From the NCBI RefSeq assembly GCF_000013365.1, contig NC_007778.1, positions 4,464,001 through 4,528,000 of the forward strand: a stretch of 64,000 bases of DNA, written 5' to 3'. Position 1 is the first letter of the stretch. Each line of letters opens with the position of its first letter. Under the pieces are notes generated by a model. It did not search any database. It saw only the letters and a program-made list of their open reading frames with translations, and had not been told where the DNA came from. This DNA is from Rhodopseudomonas palustris HaA2 (GTDB taxonomy: Bacteria; Pseudomonadota; Alphaproteobacteria; Rhizobiales; Xanthobacteraceae). The translations under genes and the position numbers were made by a program. Positions 25,951-34,752 of the stretch are shown piece by piece.

Positions 25951-27126
25951 ATGAAACATCATGCCGCCGCGGAGCAGGACGAATTCCACGACATCCGCGA
26001 CGCCGTCGCCAAACTGTGTTCGCAGTTCCCCGGCGAATATTGGCGCAAGCTCGACCGCGAGATGGCCTACCCGCAGGCCTTCGTCGACGCGCTGACCACC
26101 GCCGGCTATCTGTCGGTGCTGATCCCCGAGGAATACGGCGGCGCCGGGCTGAAGCTGTCGGCCGCGGCGGCGATCCTGGAAGAGATCCAGCGCGCCGGCT
26201 GCAACGGCGGCGGCTGCCACGCCCAGATGTACACCATGGGCACGCTGCTGCGGCACGGCTCCGACGAGCAGAAGGCGAAGTGGCTGCCGAAGGTCGCCTC
26301 CGGTGAATTGCGGCTGCAGGCGTTCGGCGTCACCGAGCCGACCTCGGGCACCGACACCACCTCGCTGAAGACCTTCGCCAAGAAGGACGACAACGGCGAC
26401 TACGTCGTCAACGGCCAGAAGATCTGGACCAGCCGCGCCGAATATTCCGATCTGATGATCCTCTTGGCGCGCACCACGCCGAAGGATCAGGCGGCGAAGA
26501 AGACCGAGGGCCTGTCGGTGTTCCTGGTCGACATGCGCGAAGCGCGCGGCCATGGGCTGGAGATCCGCCCGATCCGCACCATGATGAACCACGCCACCAC
26601 CGAAGTGTTCTTCACCGACCTCAAGGTGCCGAAGGAAAATCTGATCGGCGAGGAAGGCAAGGGCTTCCGCTACATCCTCTCCGGCATGAACGCCGAGCGC
26701 ATCCTGATCGCGGCGGAATGCGTCGGCGACGCCAAATGGTTCATCGCCAAGGCCTCGAACTACGCCAAGGACCGCACGGTGTTCGGCCGGCCGATCGGCC
26801 AGAACCAGGGCATCCAGTTTCCGATCGCCAAGGCCTACGCCAACATGCGCGCGGCCGAGCTGATGGTGAAGGAAGCGACGCGGAAGTACGAAGCCGGCAT
26901 GGATTGCGGCGCCGAGGCCAACATGGCCAAGATGCTCGCCGCTGATGCCTCGTTCGAGGCCGCCAATGCCTGCATTCAAACCCATGGTGGCTTCGGCTTC
27001 GCCGAGGAATACGACGTCGAACGCAAATTCCGCGAAACGCGCCTCTATCAGGTCGCGCCGATCTCCACCAACCTGATCCTGTCGCATCTCGCCGAGCACG
27101 TGCTCGGCATGCCGCGGTCGTATTGA
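25951..27126 (+). CDS. Acyl-CoA dehydrogenase
   Basis: 391 residues, the normal family length. FAD/substrate features are IPEEYGGAGLKLSAAAAIL, FGVTEPTSGTDTTSLKT, IWTSRAEYSDLM and THGGFGFAEEYDVERKFRET. The C-terminus (RLYQVAPISTNLILSHLAEH) lacks the common YEGT segment, so the substrate class is unclear. It lies 30 bases after CYP153 on the same strand and could take the acyl-CoA produced from hydroxylated substrate. A family A repeat separates it from the CoA-transferase downstream. Confidence 0.88.
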   Translation: MKHHAAAEQDEFHDIRDAVAKLCSQFPGEYWRKLDREMAYPQAFVDALTTAGYLSVLIPEEYGGAGLKLSAAAAILEEIQRAGCNGGGCHAQMYTMGTLLRHGSDEQKAKWLPKVASGELRLQAFGVTEPTSGTDTTSLKTFAKKDDNGDYVVNGQKIWTSRAEYSDLMILLARTTPKDQAAKKTEGLSVFLVDMREARGHGLEIRPIRTMMNHATTEVFFTDLKVPKENLIGEEGKGFRYILSGMNAERILIAAECVGDAKWFIAKASNYAKDRTVFGRPIGQNQGIQFPIAKAYANMRAAELMVKEATRKYEAGMDCGAEANMAKMLAADASFEAANACIQTHGGFGFAEEYDVERKFRETRLYQVAPISTNLILSHLAEHVLGMPRSY

Positions 27127-27184
27127 GGGCGGGTCATGCTGATCAGCTTCGGAAAGATGCGCGCTCGCCACGAGTCGCAGCGAG

Positions 27185-27326
27185 CTCCCTCGCCCCGCTC
27201 TTCGCGGGGAGAGGGTCGGGGTGAGGGGCGACACGAGTCGCTGACTCTCGGCCTTGCGGAGACGCCCCCTCACCCGGACCGTCGCTACGCGACGATCCGA
27301 CCTCTCCCCGCAAGCGGGGAGAGGTG
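27185..27326. repeat. Family A palindromic intergenic repeat, copy 2
   Basis: The same unit and orientation as copy 1. Its right terminal hairpin (CCTCTCCCCGC, AAGC, GGGGAGAGG) ends 4 bases before the ATG of the CoA-transferase gene and supplies its ribosome-binding site. Confidence 0.85.
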
Positions 27327-27329
27327 AGC

Positions 27330-28424
27330 ATGCTCCCGCTCGAAGGACTGACCGTCATCGCCGTCGAACAGGCGGTCGCCGCCCCGTTCTGCAGTTCGCG
27401 GCTGGCCGATGCCGGCGCCCATGTCATCAAGATCGAACGCCCCGAGGGCGATTTCGCGCGCGGCTATGACCACGCCGCCAAGGGCCAGAGCAGCTACTTC
27501 GTCTGGCTCAACCGCGGCAAGGACTCCGCCGTGGTCGATCTTGCGACCAAGGAAGGCCGCGACGAACTCGAAAGGCTGATCGCCTCGGCCGACGTGCTGC
27601 TGCAGAATCTGAAGCCCGGCTCGATGGACAAGCTCGGCTTCACCCGCGAGCGGCTGCGCGCCGACTATCCGAAGCTGATCATCTGCACCATCTCCGGCTA
27701 TGGCGACGACGGGCCTTACGCGCATCGCAAGGCCTATGATCTGTTGATCCAGGCCGAAAGCGGCCTCGCCTCGATCACCGGCGGCCCGGAAAGCGCCTCG
27801 CGCGTCGGCATGTCGATCGTCGACGTCGCCACCGGCGCCACCGCGCACGCGGCGATCCTCGAAGCGCTGATCGGCCGCGGCCGCACCGGCCAGGGCGCCG
27901 ACATCCGGATCTCGATGTTCGACGTGATGGCCGACTGGCTGACCGTGCCGCTGCTCAACGCCGAGGCCGGCAATCCGCCGAAACGGCTCGGGCTGGCGCA
28001 TCCGTCGATCGCGCCCTATGGCGTGTTCACCTCCAAGGACGGCAAGGACATCCTGATCTCGATCCAGAGCGAGCGGGAGTGGAAAAAACTCTGCTCGGAC
28101 GTGCTGCGCCAGCCGGATCTCGCGACCGATCCGCGGCTGTGCAGCGGCGTCGAGCGGGTGAAGAACCGCGCCTACACCGACAAGATCGTCGCCGACATCT
28201 TCGGCTCGCTGACCCGCGACGATCTGCTCGAACATCTCGCCAGCGCCGACATCGCCTTCGCCGAGGTCAACACGATGGAAGATCTGTCGCAGCATCCGCA
28301 TCTGCGCCGGATCGAGGTCGACACCCCGAACGGCAAGGTGACCTATCCGGCGCCGGCCGCGATCGTGGTCGGCGACGACCGCCGGTACGGCGCCGTGCCG
28401 GGCATCGGCGACAAGCGCAAGTAA
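27330..28424 (+). CDS. Family III CoA-transferase (CaiB/BaiF)
   Basis: 364 residues from the ATG at 27330. Family III enzymes move CoA between acyl groups through an aspartyl-CoA intermediate; the nucleophile is expected in GMSIVDVATGATAH. Other features are EGLTVIAVEQAVAAPFCSSR, VIKIERPEGDFARGYD and LNRGKDSAVVDL. The Shine-Dalgarno GGGGAGAGG lies entirely inside the terminal hairpin of a family A repeat, so expression depends on the repeat. It is followed 14 bases later by a MaoC/FAS1-like dehydratase, forming a two-gene unit. The likely substrates are dicarboxylic or branched acyl-CoAs of the mesaconyl/itaconyl type, by analogy with such pairs. Confidence 0.87.
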   Translation: MLPLEGLTVIAVEQAVAAPFCSSRLADAGAHVIKIERPEGDFARGYDHAAKGQSSYFVWLNRGKDSAVVDLATKEGRDELERLIASADVLLQNLKPGSMDKLGFTRERLRADYPKLIICTISGYGDDGPYAHRKAYDLLIQAESGLASITGGPESASRVGMSIVDVATGATAHAAILEALIGRGRTGQGADIRISMFDVMADWLTVPLLNAEAGNPPKRLGLAHPSIAPYGVFTSKDGKDILISIQSEREWKKLCSDVLRQPDLATDPRLCSGVERVKNRAYTDKIVADIFGSLTRDDLLEHLASADIAFAEVNTMEDLSQHPHLRRIEVDTPNGKVTYPAPAAIVVGDDRRYGAVPGIGDKRK

Positions 28425-28438
28425 CAAGGGCCAACACC

Positions 28439-29296
28439 ATGACTGACGCGCTCGACATCGATCACCTGCGGCAATGGATCGGCCGCAGCGAACAGGCCGC
28501 CGACACCGTCACGGCGCAGCTCGTCCGCGGCCTGCGCGCGACGCTGTTTCTCGACATCGGCAAGCCCGCGGCGGGCGACGCGGCACCTTTCACCGCGCAT
28601 TGGTGCCTCGGCCAGCCGGTGTATCCGATGGACATGCTCGGCCCCGACGGCCACCCGACCCGCGGCGGCTTCCTGCCGCCGGTGCCGCTGCCGCGCCGGA
28701 TGTGGGCGGGCGGCGAGCTGACCTTCATCGATCCGCTGAAGGTCGGCGACGAGGTGACGCGAACCTCGACGATCGGCGACGTGACGATCAAGCAGGGCTC
28801 GACCGGCACGCTGTGCTTCGTCACCGTCCATCACGAGATCACCACCCCGCGCGGCATCGCGATCCGCGACCGCCAGGACATCGTCTATCGCGACGTGCCG
28901 CCGCCCTCCGCCACACCGGCGGCCCCGGCCAAGCCCGCCACCGCGCCGCCGGCCGCGCAGCATCGCGAGAGCCATCTCGCCGATCCGGTGCTGCTGTTTC
29001 GTTATTCCGCGCTGACCTTCAACGGCCACCGCATCCATTACGACCGCGACTACGTCACCAAGGTCGAGGGCTATCCCGGCCTGATCGTCCACGGCCCGAT
29101 GCAGGCCGCACTGCTGGTCGAATTCGCCGCGAAGCTGAAAGGCGCAGCGCCGAAGACGTTCTCCTATCGCGGCGTGCAGCCGCTGTTCGACGGCGCGGAA
29201 TTTTCGGTCAACGCCAACGAGACGGCGACCGGCCTCGAATTGTGGACCGCGAATGCCGACGGCGTGCCGACGATGAAGGGCACCGCGAGCTGGTAG
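28439..29296 (+). CDS. MaoC / FAS1-like acyl-CoA dehydratase (mesaconyl-C4-CoA hydratase-like)
   Basis: 285 residues from the ATG at 28439. The N-terminal half is a FAS1-like hot-dog domain (WCLGQPVYPMDMLGPDGHP, then RRMWAGGELTFIDPLKVGDE). A Pro/Ala linker follows near residues 155-175. The C-terminal half contains LLFRYSALTFNGHRIHYDRD and GLIVHGPMQAALLVEF, where hydratase residues are expected. The layout matches mesaconyl-C4-CoA hydratase and HTD2-like dehydratases. It pairs with the CoA-transferase upstream, and both probably act on an unsaturated C4/C5 acyl-CoA. The reading frame is open further upstream but overlaps the transferase. Confidence 0.83.
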   Translation: MTDALDIDHLRQWIGRSEQAADTVTAQLVRGLRATLFLDIGKPAAGDAAPFTAHWCLGQPVYPMDMLGPDGHPTRGGFLPPVPLPRRMWAGGELTFIDPLKVGDEVTRTSTIGDVTIKQGSTGTLCFVTVHHEITTPRGIAIRDRQDIVYRDVPPPSATPAAPAKPATAPPAAQHRESHLADPVLLFRYSALTFNGHRIHYDRDYVTKVEGYPGLIVHGPMQAALLVEFAAKLKGAAPKTFSYRGVQPLFDGAEFSVNANETATGLELWTANADGVPTMKGTASW

Positions 29297-29310
29297 CAGC
29301 CGCGTCCTAA

Positions 29311-29443
29311 CCTCTCCCCGCGCGCGGGGAGAGGTCGACCGGCGCAGCCGGTCGGGTGAGGGGGCGCCTCGACGAGGCCGAGACTCAGTGCTCGTCGCCG
29401 CCCCTCACCCCACCCCTCTCCCCGCAAGAGCGGGGAGAGGGAG
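29311..29443. repeat. Family A palindromic intergenic repeat, copy 3 (inverted)
   Basis: The same unit as copies 1 and 2 in opposite orientation: it begins CCTCTCCCCGCG and ends CGGGGAGAGGGAG. It fills most of the 300-base gap between the dehydratase and the decarboxylase. Confidence 0.85.
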
Positions 29444-29599
29444 CAGGCTGTGCCCGGTACAGCGAAGCGGCCTTCAGCATCGCTGAAACGCGCCGTGCAA
29501 GGCCCGTACTGCCTGCACAGGCTGTTGACTCCCCTCGCCTCCTGCTGATTGATCGGCGCAAGCAACAATCACGGCGCGCCGCCGCCGGAGGAAACCGCC

Positions 29600-31222
29600 T
29601 TGCCGAAGAAGCCGAAGCCGAGCGCTGCCGTCAGCACCGTCAAATCCGCCACGCTCGATCTGCTCCGCGCGTTCAAGATCGACAAGGTGTTCGGCAATCC
29701 CGGCTCCACCGAGCTGCCGTTCCTCAGCGACTGGCCGGACGACATCGACTACGTACTGGCGCTGCAGGAGGCGAGCGCGATGGCGATGGCCGACGGCTAC
29801 GCGCAGGCGACGCGCAACGCCGGCTTCGTCAATCTGCATTCAGCCGCCGGCGTCGGCAACGCGCTCGGCAACATCTACACCGCGTTCAAGAACCAGACGC
29901 CGCTGCTGATCACCGCCGGCCAGCAGGCGCGCAGCCTGCTGCCGTTACAGGCGTTTCTCGGCGCCGAACGCGCATCCGAATTTCCGCGGCCTTACGTGAA
30001 ATACAGCATCGAGCCGGCGCGCGCCGAGGACGTGCCGGCGGCGATCGCCCGCGCCTATTATGTGGCGATGCAGCCGCCGTGCGGGCCGACCTTCGTGTCG
30101 GTGCCGATCGACGACTGGGCGCGGCCCGCGCAGCCGGTTCCGCTGCGCAACGTGACGCGCGAACTCGGCCCGGAGCGCGCGGCGATGCAGGCGCTGGCGG
30201 AGGCGCTGGCGGAGGCGAAGAAGCCCGCCCTGGTGGTCGGCCCCGCGATCGATCGCGCCGCCGCGGTCGATTTGATGGTGCGCCTCGCCGAGCGCGCCAA
30301 CGCGCCGGTGTTCGTCAGTCCGTTCTCGGCGCGCTGCAGTTTCCCGGAGCGGCATCCGCTGTTCGCCGGCTTCCTGCCCGCCTCGCCGGGGCAACTCTCC
30401 GAAGCCATCGGCGCCTACGACGTCGTGGTGGTGATCGGCGCACCGGTGTTCACCTTCCATGTCGAAGGCCGCGCGTCGATCTTCGACGGCGCAACGTCGC
30501 TGTTCCAGATCACCGACGACGCCGAGGCCGCGTCGGTGACGCCGCTCGGCACCAGCATCATCGCCACCATGAAGCCGGCATTATCGCTGCTGCTGGAGTT
30601 GTTACCAGAGACCCAATGCGCGGCGCCGCCGGCACGGGCGCTGCCGCCAGCGCCTGCCGCGGCCGATCCGATGCCGGCCGAATTTCTGCTCGATGCGTTG
30701 AGCAAGGCGATGCCGGCCGGCACGATGCTGGTCGAGGAAGCGCCGTCGCATCGGCTGGCGATGCAGAAATTCATGCCGATGCGCGGCCAGGACAGTTTCG
30801 CCACGATGGCGAGCGGCGGCCTCGGCTGGTCGCTGCCGGCCGCGGTCGGCTTCGCGCTGGCGCATCCGGAGCGCCGCACCGTGTGCCTGATCGGCGACGG
30901 CTCGGCGATGTATTCGATCCAGGCGCTGTGGACTGCGGCAGAGCGCAAGCTGCCGCTGACCGTGGTGGTGCTGAACAATGGCGGCTACGGCGCGATGCGC
31001 TCGTTCAGCCAGGTGATGCAGGTCCGCGACGTGCCCGGGCTGGAGCTGCCCGGGATCGACTACGTCCAGCTCGCGCAGTCGATGGGCTGTGTCGCCGAAC
31101 GCGTGTCACGCTGTGAGGACCTCGCGCCGGTGCTCGCCCGCGCGCTGGCGCATGACGGCGTGTTCGTGGTCGAGGCGACGCTGGATAGCGCGGTGCCGCT
31201 GCTGTACGCGAAGAACGGGTAG
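29600..31222 (+). CDS. mdlC: ThDP-dependent decarboxylase, benzoylformate decarboxylase-like
   Basis: 540 residues from a TTG at 29600, chosen because GGAGG lies eight bases upstream; no ATG precedes the conserved region. Landmarks are KVFGNPGSTELPFL, the ThDP-activating Glu in LQEASAMAMADGYAQA, SAAGVGNALGNIYTAF and the pyrophosphate motif GDGSAMYSIQALWTAA with Asn-Asn in VVLNNGGYGAM. The benzoylformate decarboxylase assignment follows from the NPGSTE segment and the overall resemblance; related 2-oxo-acid decarboxylases are possible. No mandelate genes are adjacent. Flanked by two family A repeats. Confidence 0.75.
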   Translation: MPKKPKPSAAVSTVKSATLDLLRAFKIDKVFGNPGSTELPFLSDWPDDIDYVLALQEASAMAMADGYAQATRNAGFVNLHSAAGVGNALGNIYTAFKNQTPLLITAGQQARSLLPLQAFLGAERASEFPRPYVKYSIEPARAEDVPAAIARAYYVAMQPPCGPTFVSVPIDDWARPAQPVPLRNVTRELGPERAAMQALAEALAEAKKPALVVGPAIDRAAAVDLMVRLAERANAPVFVSPFSARCSFPERHPLFAGFLPASPGQLSEAIGAYDVVVVIGAPVFTFHVEGRASIFDGATSLFQITDDAEAASVTPLGTSIIATMKPALSLLLELLPETQCAAPPARALPPAPAAADPMPAEFLLDALSKAMPAGTMLVEEAPSHRLAMQKFMPMRGQDSFATMASGGLGWSLPAAVGFALAHPERRTVCLIGDGSAMYSIQALWTAAERKLPLTVVVLNNGGYGAMRSFSQVMQVRDVPGLELPGIDYVQLAQSMGCVAERVSRCEDLAPVLARALAHDGVFVVEATLDSAVPLLYAKNG

Positions 31223-31266
31223 GTCGTCGCAACATGATCCGCAGCGCCCGCAACGAGCACGGCGAG

Positions 31267-31410
31267 CTCCCTCGCCCCGCTCTTGCGGGGAGAGGGTTGG
31301 GGTGAGGGGCGAGACCGGTCGCCGACTCTCGGCCTCGTCGAGACGCCCCCTCACCCGACCGGCTGCGCTACGCTTCGCCGGTCGACCTCTCCCCGCGCGC
31401 GGGGAGAGGT
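31267..31410. repeat. Family A palindromic intergenic repeat, copy 4
   Basis: The same orientation as copies 1 and 2, with CTCCCTCGCCCCGC at the left and CGGGGAGAGGT at the right. It lies between the converging decarboxylase and SDR genes. Confidence 0.85.
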
Positions 31411-31439
31411 TAGGCAGAGCGCGCGGCAACGTCGAACAA

Positions 31440-32240
31440 CTACCCCTTCGCGCCGAACGTCTCGCGCAATTTCGCCTGGATCTTGGCCATGCCGCCGATC
31501 CAGCGGTCGTAGTTCTCGGTCTTCTTGCGCATGTAGTCGATCACCTGCTTGTGCGGTAGGATCAGGAAGCTCTCTTCGGCGAGCCCCTCGATCACGTCCT
31601 GCGCGACCTGCTCGGGGCTGAGATCGCCGTCGGCGGATTGCGGGCCCTTCGGCAGCCCGCGCAGCATGTTGGTGTCGACGCCCTGCGGGCACAGGATCGA
31701 GACCTTGATGTTGTGCGCCTTGTGCGAGATCGCGAGATTTTCGGCGAAGCCCACCGCGCCGTGCTTGGTCGCCGAATAGGCCGGGCTGCCGACCTGCGAC
31801 AACAGGCCCGCCGCCGAAATCGTGTTGAGGAAATAGCCGCCGCCGCGCGCTCTGTAGAGCGGCACCAGATGCCGTGCGGCATAGACATGCGCCATCACGT
31901 GGATCATCCAGCTGTTCATGAACGGCTCGTCGGACGCGCCGCCGGCATTCTCCGACAGCGGATCGAAGCCGCCGCCGATCCCCGCATTGGAGCAGAACAG
32001 CGCGATCGGGCCGAAGCGCCGCTCGGTCTCGTCGATCACGTGCTTGATGTCGGATTCTTTCGCGACGTCGCATTTGAACGCCGCGCCGCCGATCGCGGCG
32101 GCCACCGCCTCGGCGCGGGCCTCATCGAGATCGGCGACCACGACCTTGGCGGCGCCGGCCTTGGCAAAGGCCTCGCACATCGCCTGACCGATTCCATTGC
32201 CGCCGCCGGTGACGACGACGACCTTGCCCGCAACCTGCAT
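31440..32240 (-). CDS. Short-chain dehydrogenase/reductase
   Basis: 266 residues from the ATG at 32240, with GGGGGAAAAATC upstream. Classical SDR features are the NAD(P) loop TGGGNGIG, NAG in CSNAGIGGG, the catalytic Ser in NTISAAG, and YSATK. The acidic residue after beta-2 (VADLDEARA) suggests NAD+ preference. The C-terminus has an extension (PHKQVIDYMRKKTENYDRWI) that recalls SDRs of fatty or terpenoid alcohol oxidation. The substrate is unknown. Confidence 0.88.
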   Translation of the reverse strand: MQVAGKVVVVTGGGNGIGQAMCEAFAKAGAAKVVVADLDEARAEAVAAAIGGAAFKCDVAKESDIKHVIDETERRFGPIALFCSNAGIGGGFDPLSENAGGASDEPFMNSWMIHVMAHVYAARHLVPLYRARGGGYFLNTISAAGLLSQVGSPAYSATKHGAVGFAENLAISHKAHNIKVSILCPQGVDTNMLRGLPKGPQSADGDLSPEQVAQDVIEGLAEESFLILPHKQVIDYMRKKTENYDRWIGGMAKIQAKLRETFGAKG

Positions 32241-32359
32241 GATTTTTCCCCCGAATGGTTGTTGTTGGGGGTGTCTTAGCGCGGATCCGGCCGAAGTGGC
32301 ACCCGGTTTTGCAGCCGGGATATGCGCAACGGGAACAGCGCCAAACGCCGTCCGCGGCG

Positions 32360-33058
32360 CTAGGCGGCCAGCACCAGGTCCATCACCGCCACATAGTGGC
32401 AGGCGGCGGCGACCAGCACGAAAGCGTGCCAGATCGCGTTCTGGAATCGCAGCCGGCGCCAGGCGTGGAAGATCACGCCGAGCGTGTACAGCGCGCCGCC
32501 GGCGGCGAGGAACCACATCGCCAGATTGGGCAGCGTTTCGACCACATGATCATAGGCGATCAGCCCGCTCCAGCCCATCGCCAGATACAGCCCGACCGAG
32601 AGCTTGTCGAACTTGCCGGGCTTGAACAGCTTCAGCAGGATGCCGACCAGCGCGACGCTCCAGACGCCGGCGAGCAGCGCCAGCGCGAACATCTGGTCCT
32701 TGATCTGGCTGATGATCGGTGTGTAGGTTGCGGCGATCAGGATGTAGATCGCCGAATGGTCGAACCGCCGCAGCACCCATTTGCGCGGCGACACCGGCCA
32801 CAGATTATACGCCGCCGACAAACCCAGCATCGCCAGCAGGCCGGCGGCATAGACCGTGACCGAGACGAATTTGGACGTATTCGCGAACACTCCGGTCAGC
32901 GTGATCAGCGCGGTCACGGCGATCAGGCCGGCGACGAGGCCCAGCACGTGGACCACGCCATCCGCAATCAGCTCGGCGCGATCGTAATTCCAGTGAACCG
33001 ATCCCCTGGAGTCGATCCTGGAATGCGAATCGATTTGCTTGATCCGAAAGATCGTCAT
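32360..33058 (-). CDS. Hemolysin III / PAQR-family membrane protein
   Basis: 232 residues with seven hydrophobic helices. PAQR/HlyIII landmarks are the His in DGVVHVLGLVAG, SAAYNLWPV, RRFDHSAIYILIAATYTP and the closing FHAWRRLRFQNAIWHAFVL with metal-ligand histidines, then AAACHYVAV. The fold is that of zinc-dependent ceramidase-like receptors; the physiological function of the bacterial members is unclear. The ATG at 33058 gives the family length. Confidence 0.88.
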   Translation of the reverse strand: MTIFRIKQIDSHSRIDSRGSVHWNYDRAELIADGVVHVLGLVAGLIAVTALITLTGVFANTSKFVSVTVYAAGLLAMLGLSAAYNLWPVSPRKWVLRRFDHSAIYILIAATYTPIISQIKDQMFALALLAGVWSVALVGILLKLFKPGKFDKLSVGLYLAMGWSGLIAYDHVVETLPNLAMWFLAAGGALYTLGVIFHAWRRLRFQNAIWHAFVLVAAACHYVAVMDLVLAA

Positions 33059-33282
33059 AGGCGGAGCGACACCCTGTCTCGAATTGATCTGGCGCATTCA
33101 TGGTTGGCGGCGGCGATGCAATACAATTCGCGGCGCGTCCTGCCGTTCCTGACCGATTTTATCCCCCTCAAAGGCGGCGAAGCCAAGGCCCCGGGGCCTG
33201 TCGGCAGCAGGTCGGATTGTCGCACTGCTCGTTTTCCGTTTAGTTTTGCCGGTAACCGCCTCCTGATTGAACCTTAGCGCGC

Positions 33283-34752
33283 ATGGCCTTCAGTTTTTCA
33301 GATCTGGTCGAGGAAGCGTGGCTGTCGGCGCGGGCGCTGAAGGACTACAGCGAGAATATCTTCAATCCGACGGTCCGGCTCGGCGTCACCGGGCTGTCAC
33401 GTGCCGGCAAGACGGTGTTCATCACCGCGCTGGTGCACGGCCTGTCGCGCGGCGGGCGGTTTCCGATCTTCGAATCGATGTCGACCGGACGAATCGCCAA
33501 GGCCCGGCTGGCGCCGCAGCCCGACGACGCGGTGCCGCGGTTCGGCTATGAGGGCTTTCTCGCCACCCTGATGGAGCAGCGCGACTGGCCGAGTTCGACG
33601 GTGGATATCAGCGAATTGCGGCTGGTGATCGACTATCAGCGTAAGAACGGCGCCGAACGCACGCTGACGCTGGACATCGTCGACTACCCCGGCGAATGGC
33701 TGCTCGACCTGCCGCTGCTGAACAAGAGCTACGAGAAATGGGCGGCGGAGAGCCTGGCGCTGTCGCGACAGGACCCGCGCCGCCGCGTCGCCGTCGACTG
33801 GCATGCGCATCTCGCCACGCTCGATCCGAACGGCCGCGAGAACGAGCAGGAAACGCTGACCGCGGCGCGGCTGTTCACCACCTATCTGCGCGACTGCCGC
33901 AACGAGCAGTTCGCGATGAGCCTGCTGCCGCCCGGCCGTTTCCTGATGCCCGGCAACCTCGCCGGCTCGCCGGCGTTGACCTTCGCGCCTCTGGATGTGC
34001 CGGAGGGCGGCACCGCGCCGGAGCGCTCGCTGTGGGCGATGATGGTGCGACGCTACGAGGCCTACAAGGACGTGGTGGTGCGGCCGTTCTTCCGCGATCA
34101 CTTCGCGAGGCTCGACCGCCAGATCGTGCTGGCGGATGCGCTGTCGGCTTTCAACGCCGGCCCCGAGGCACTGCAGGACCTCGAAGCCGCGCTCGCCGGC
34201 ATTCTCGACTGTTTCCGGGTCGGGCGCGCGTCGATGCTGTCGACGATGTTCCGGCCGCGGATCGACCGCATCCTGTTCGCCGCCACCAAGGCCGACCATC
34301 TGCACCATTCCAGCCACGACCGGCTGGAGGCGATCCTGCGCAAGCTGGTCGAGCGGGCGATGCAGCGCGCCGAATTCGCCGGGGCGACCGTCGACGTGGT
34401 GGCGCTGGCCGCGGTGCGCGCCACCCGCGAGGCCCAGGTGCAGCGCGGCCGCGACCGGCTGCCGTCGATCGTCGGCACCCCGATCAAGGGCGAAATGGCC
34501 GACGGCGAGATCTTCGACGGCGAGACCGAGGTCGCTACCTTCCCCGGCGACCTGCCGACCAATCTGCAGGGGCTGTTCAAGGGCGAGGACACGTTTCGCG
34601 GCCTCGCCGCGGGCCGCCACGAGGACGCCGATTTTCGCTTCCTGCGCTTCCGGCCGCCACGGCTCGACAATCGCGATCCGGACGGCCCGGCACTGCCTCA
34701 CATCCGCCTCGACCGCGCGCTCCAGTTCCTGATCGGAGATCAACTGCAATGA
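33283..34752 (+). CDS. ycjX: YcjX-family P-loop GTPase-like protein
   Basis: 489 residues, the family length. The P-loop is GLSRAGKTVFITALVH; further landmarks are ESMSTGRIAKARLAPQPDD, VDYPGEWLLDLPLL (switch-like DxPGE) and FAATKADHLHHSSHDRLE (a KADH specificity element). YcjX is a stress-associated nucleotide-binding protein, under phage-shock control in enterobacteria. Its stop codon overlaps the start of the YcjF-like gene (ATGA), so the two are translationally coupled; pspA genes are not in the window. Confidence 0.9.
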   Translation: MAFSFSDLVEEAWLSARALKDYSENIFNPTVRLGVTGLSRAGKTVFITALVHGLSRGGRFPIFESMSTGRIAKARLAPQPDDAVPRFGYEGFLATLMEQRDWPSSTVDISELRLVIDYQRKNGAERTLTLDIVDYPGEWLLDLPLLNKSYEKWAAESLALSRQDPRRRVAVDWHAHLATLDPNGRENEQETLTAARLFTTYLRDCRNEQFAMSLLPPGRFLMPGNLAGSPALTFAPLDVPEGGTAPERSLWAMMVRRYEAYKDVVVRPFFRDHFARLDRQIVLADALSAFNAGPEALQDLEAALAGILDCFRVGRASMLSTMFRPRIDRILFAATKADHLHHSSHDRLEAILRKLVERAMQRAEFAGATVDVVALAAVRATREAQVQRGRDRLPSIVGTPIKGEMADGEIFDGETEVATFPGDLPTNLQGLFKGEDTFRGLAAGRHEDADFRFLRFRPPRLDNRDPDGPALPHIRLDRALQFLIGDQLQ

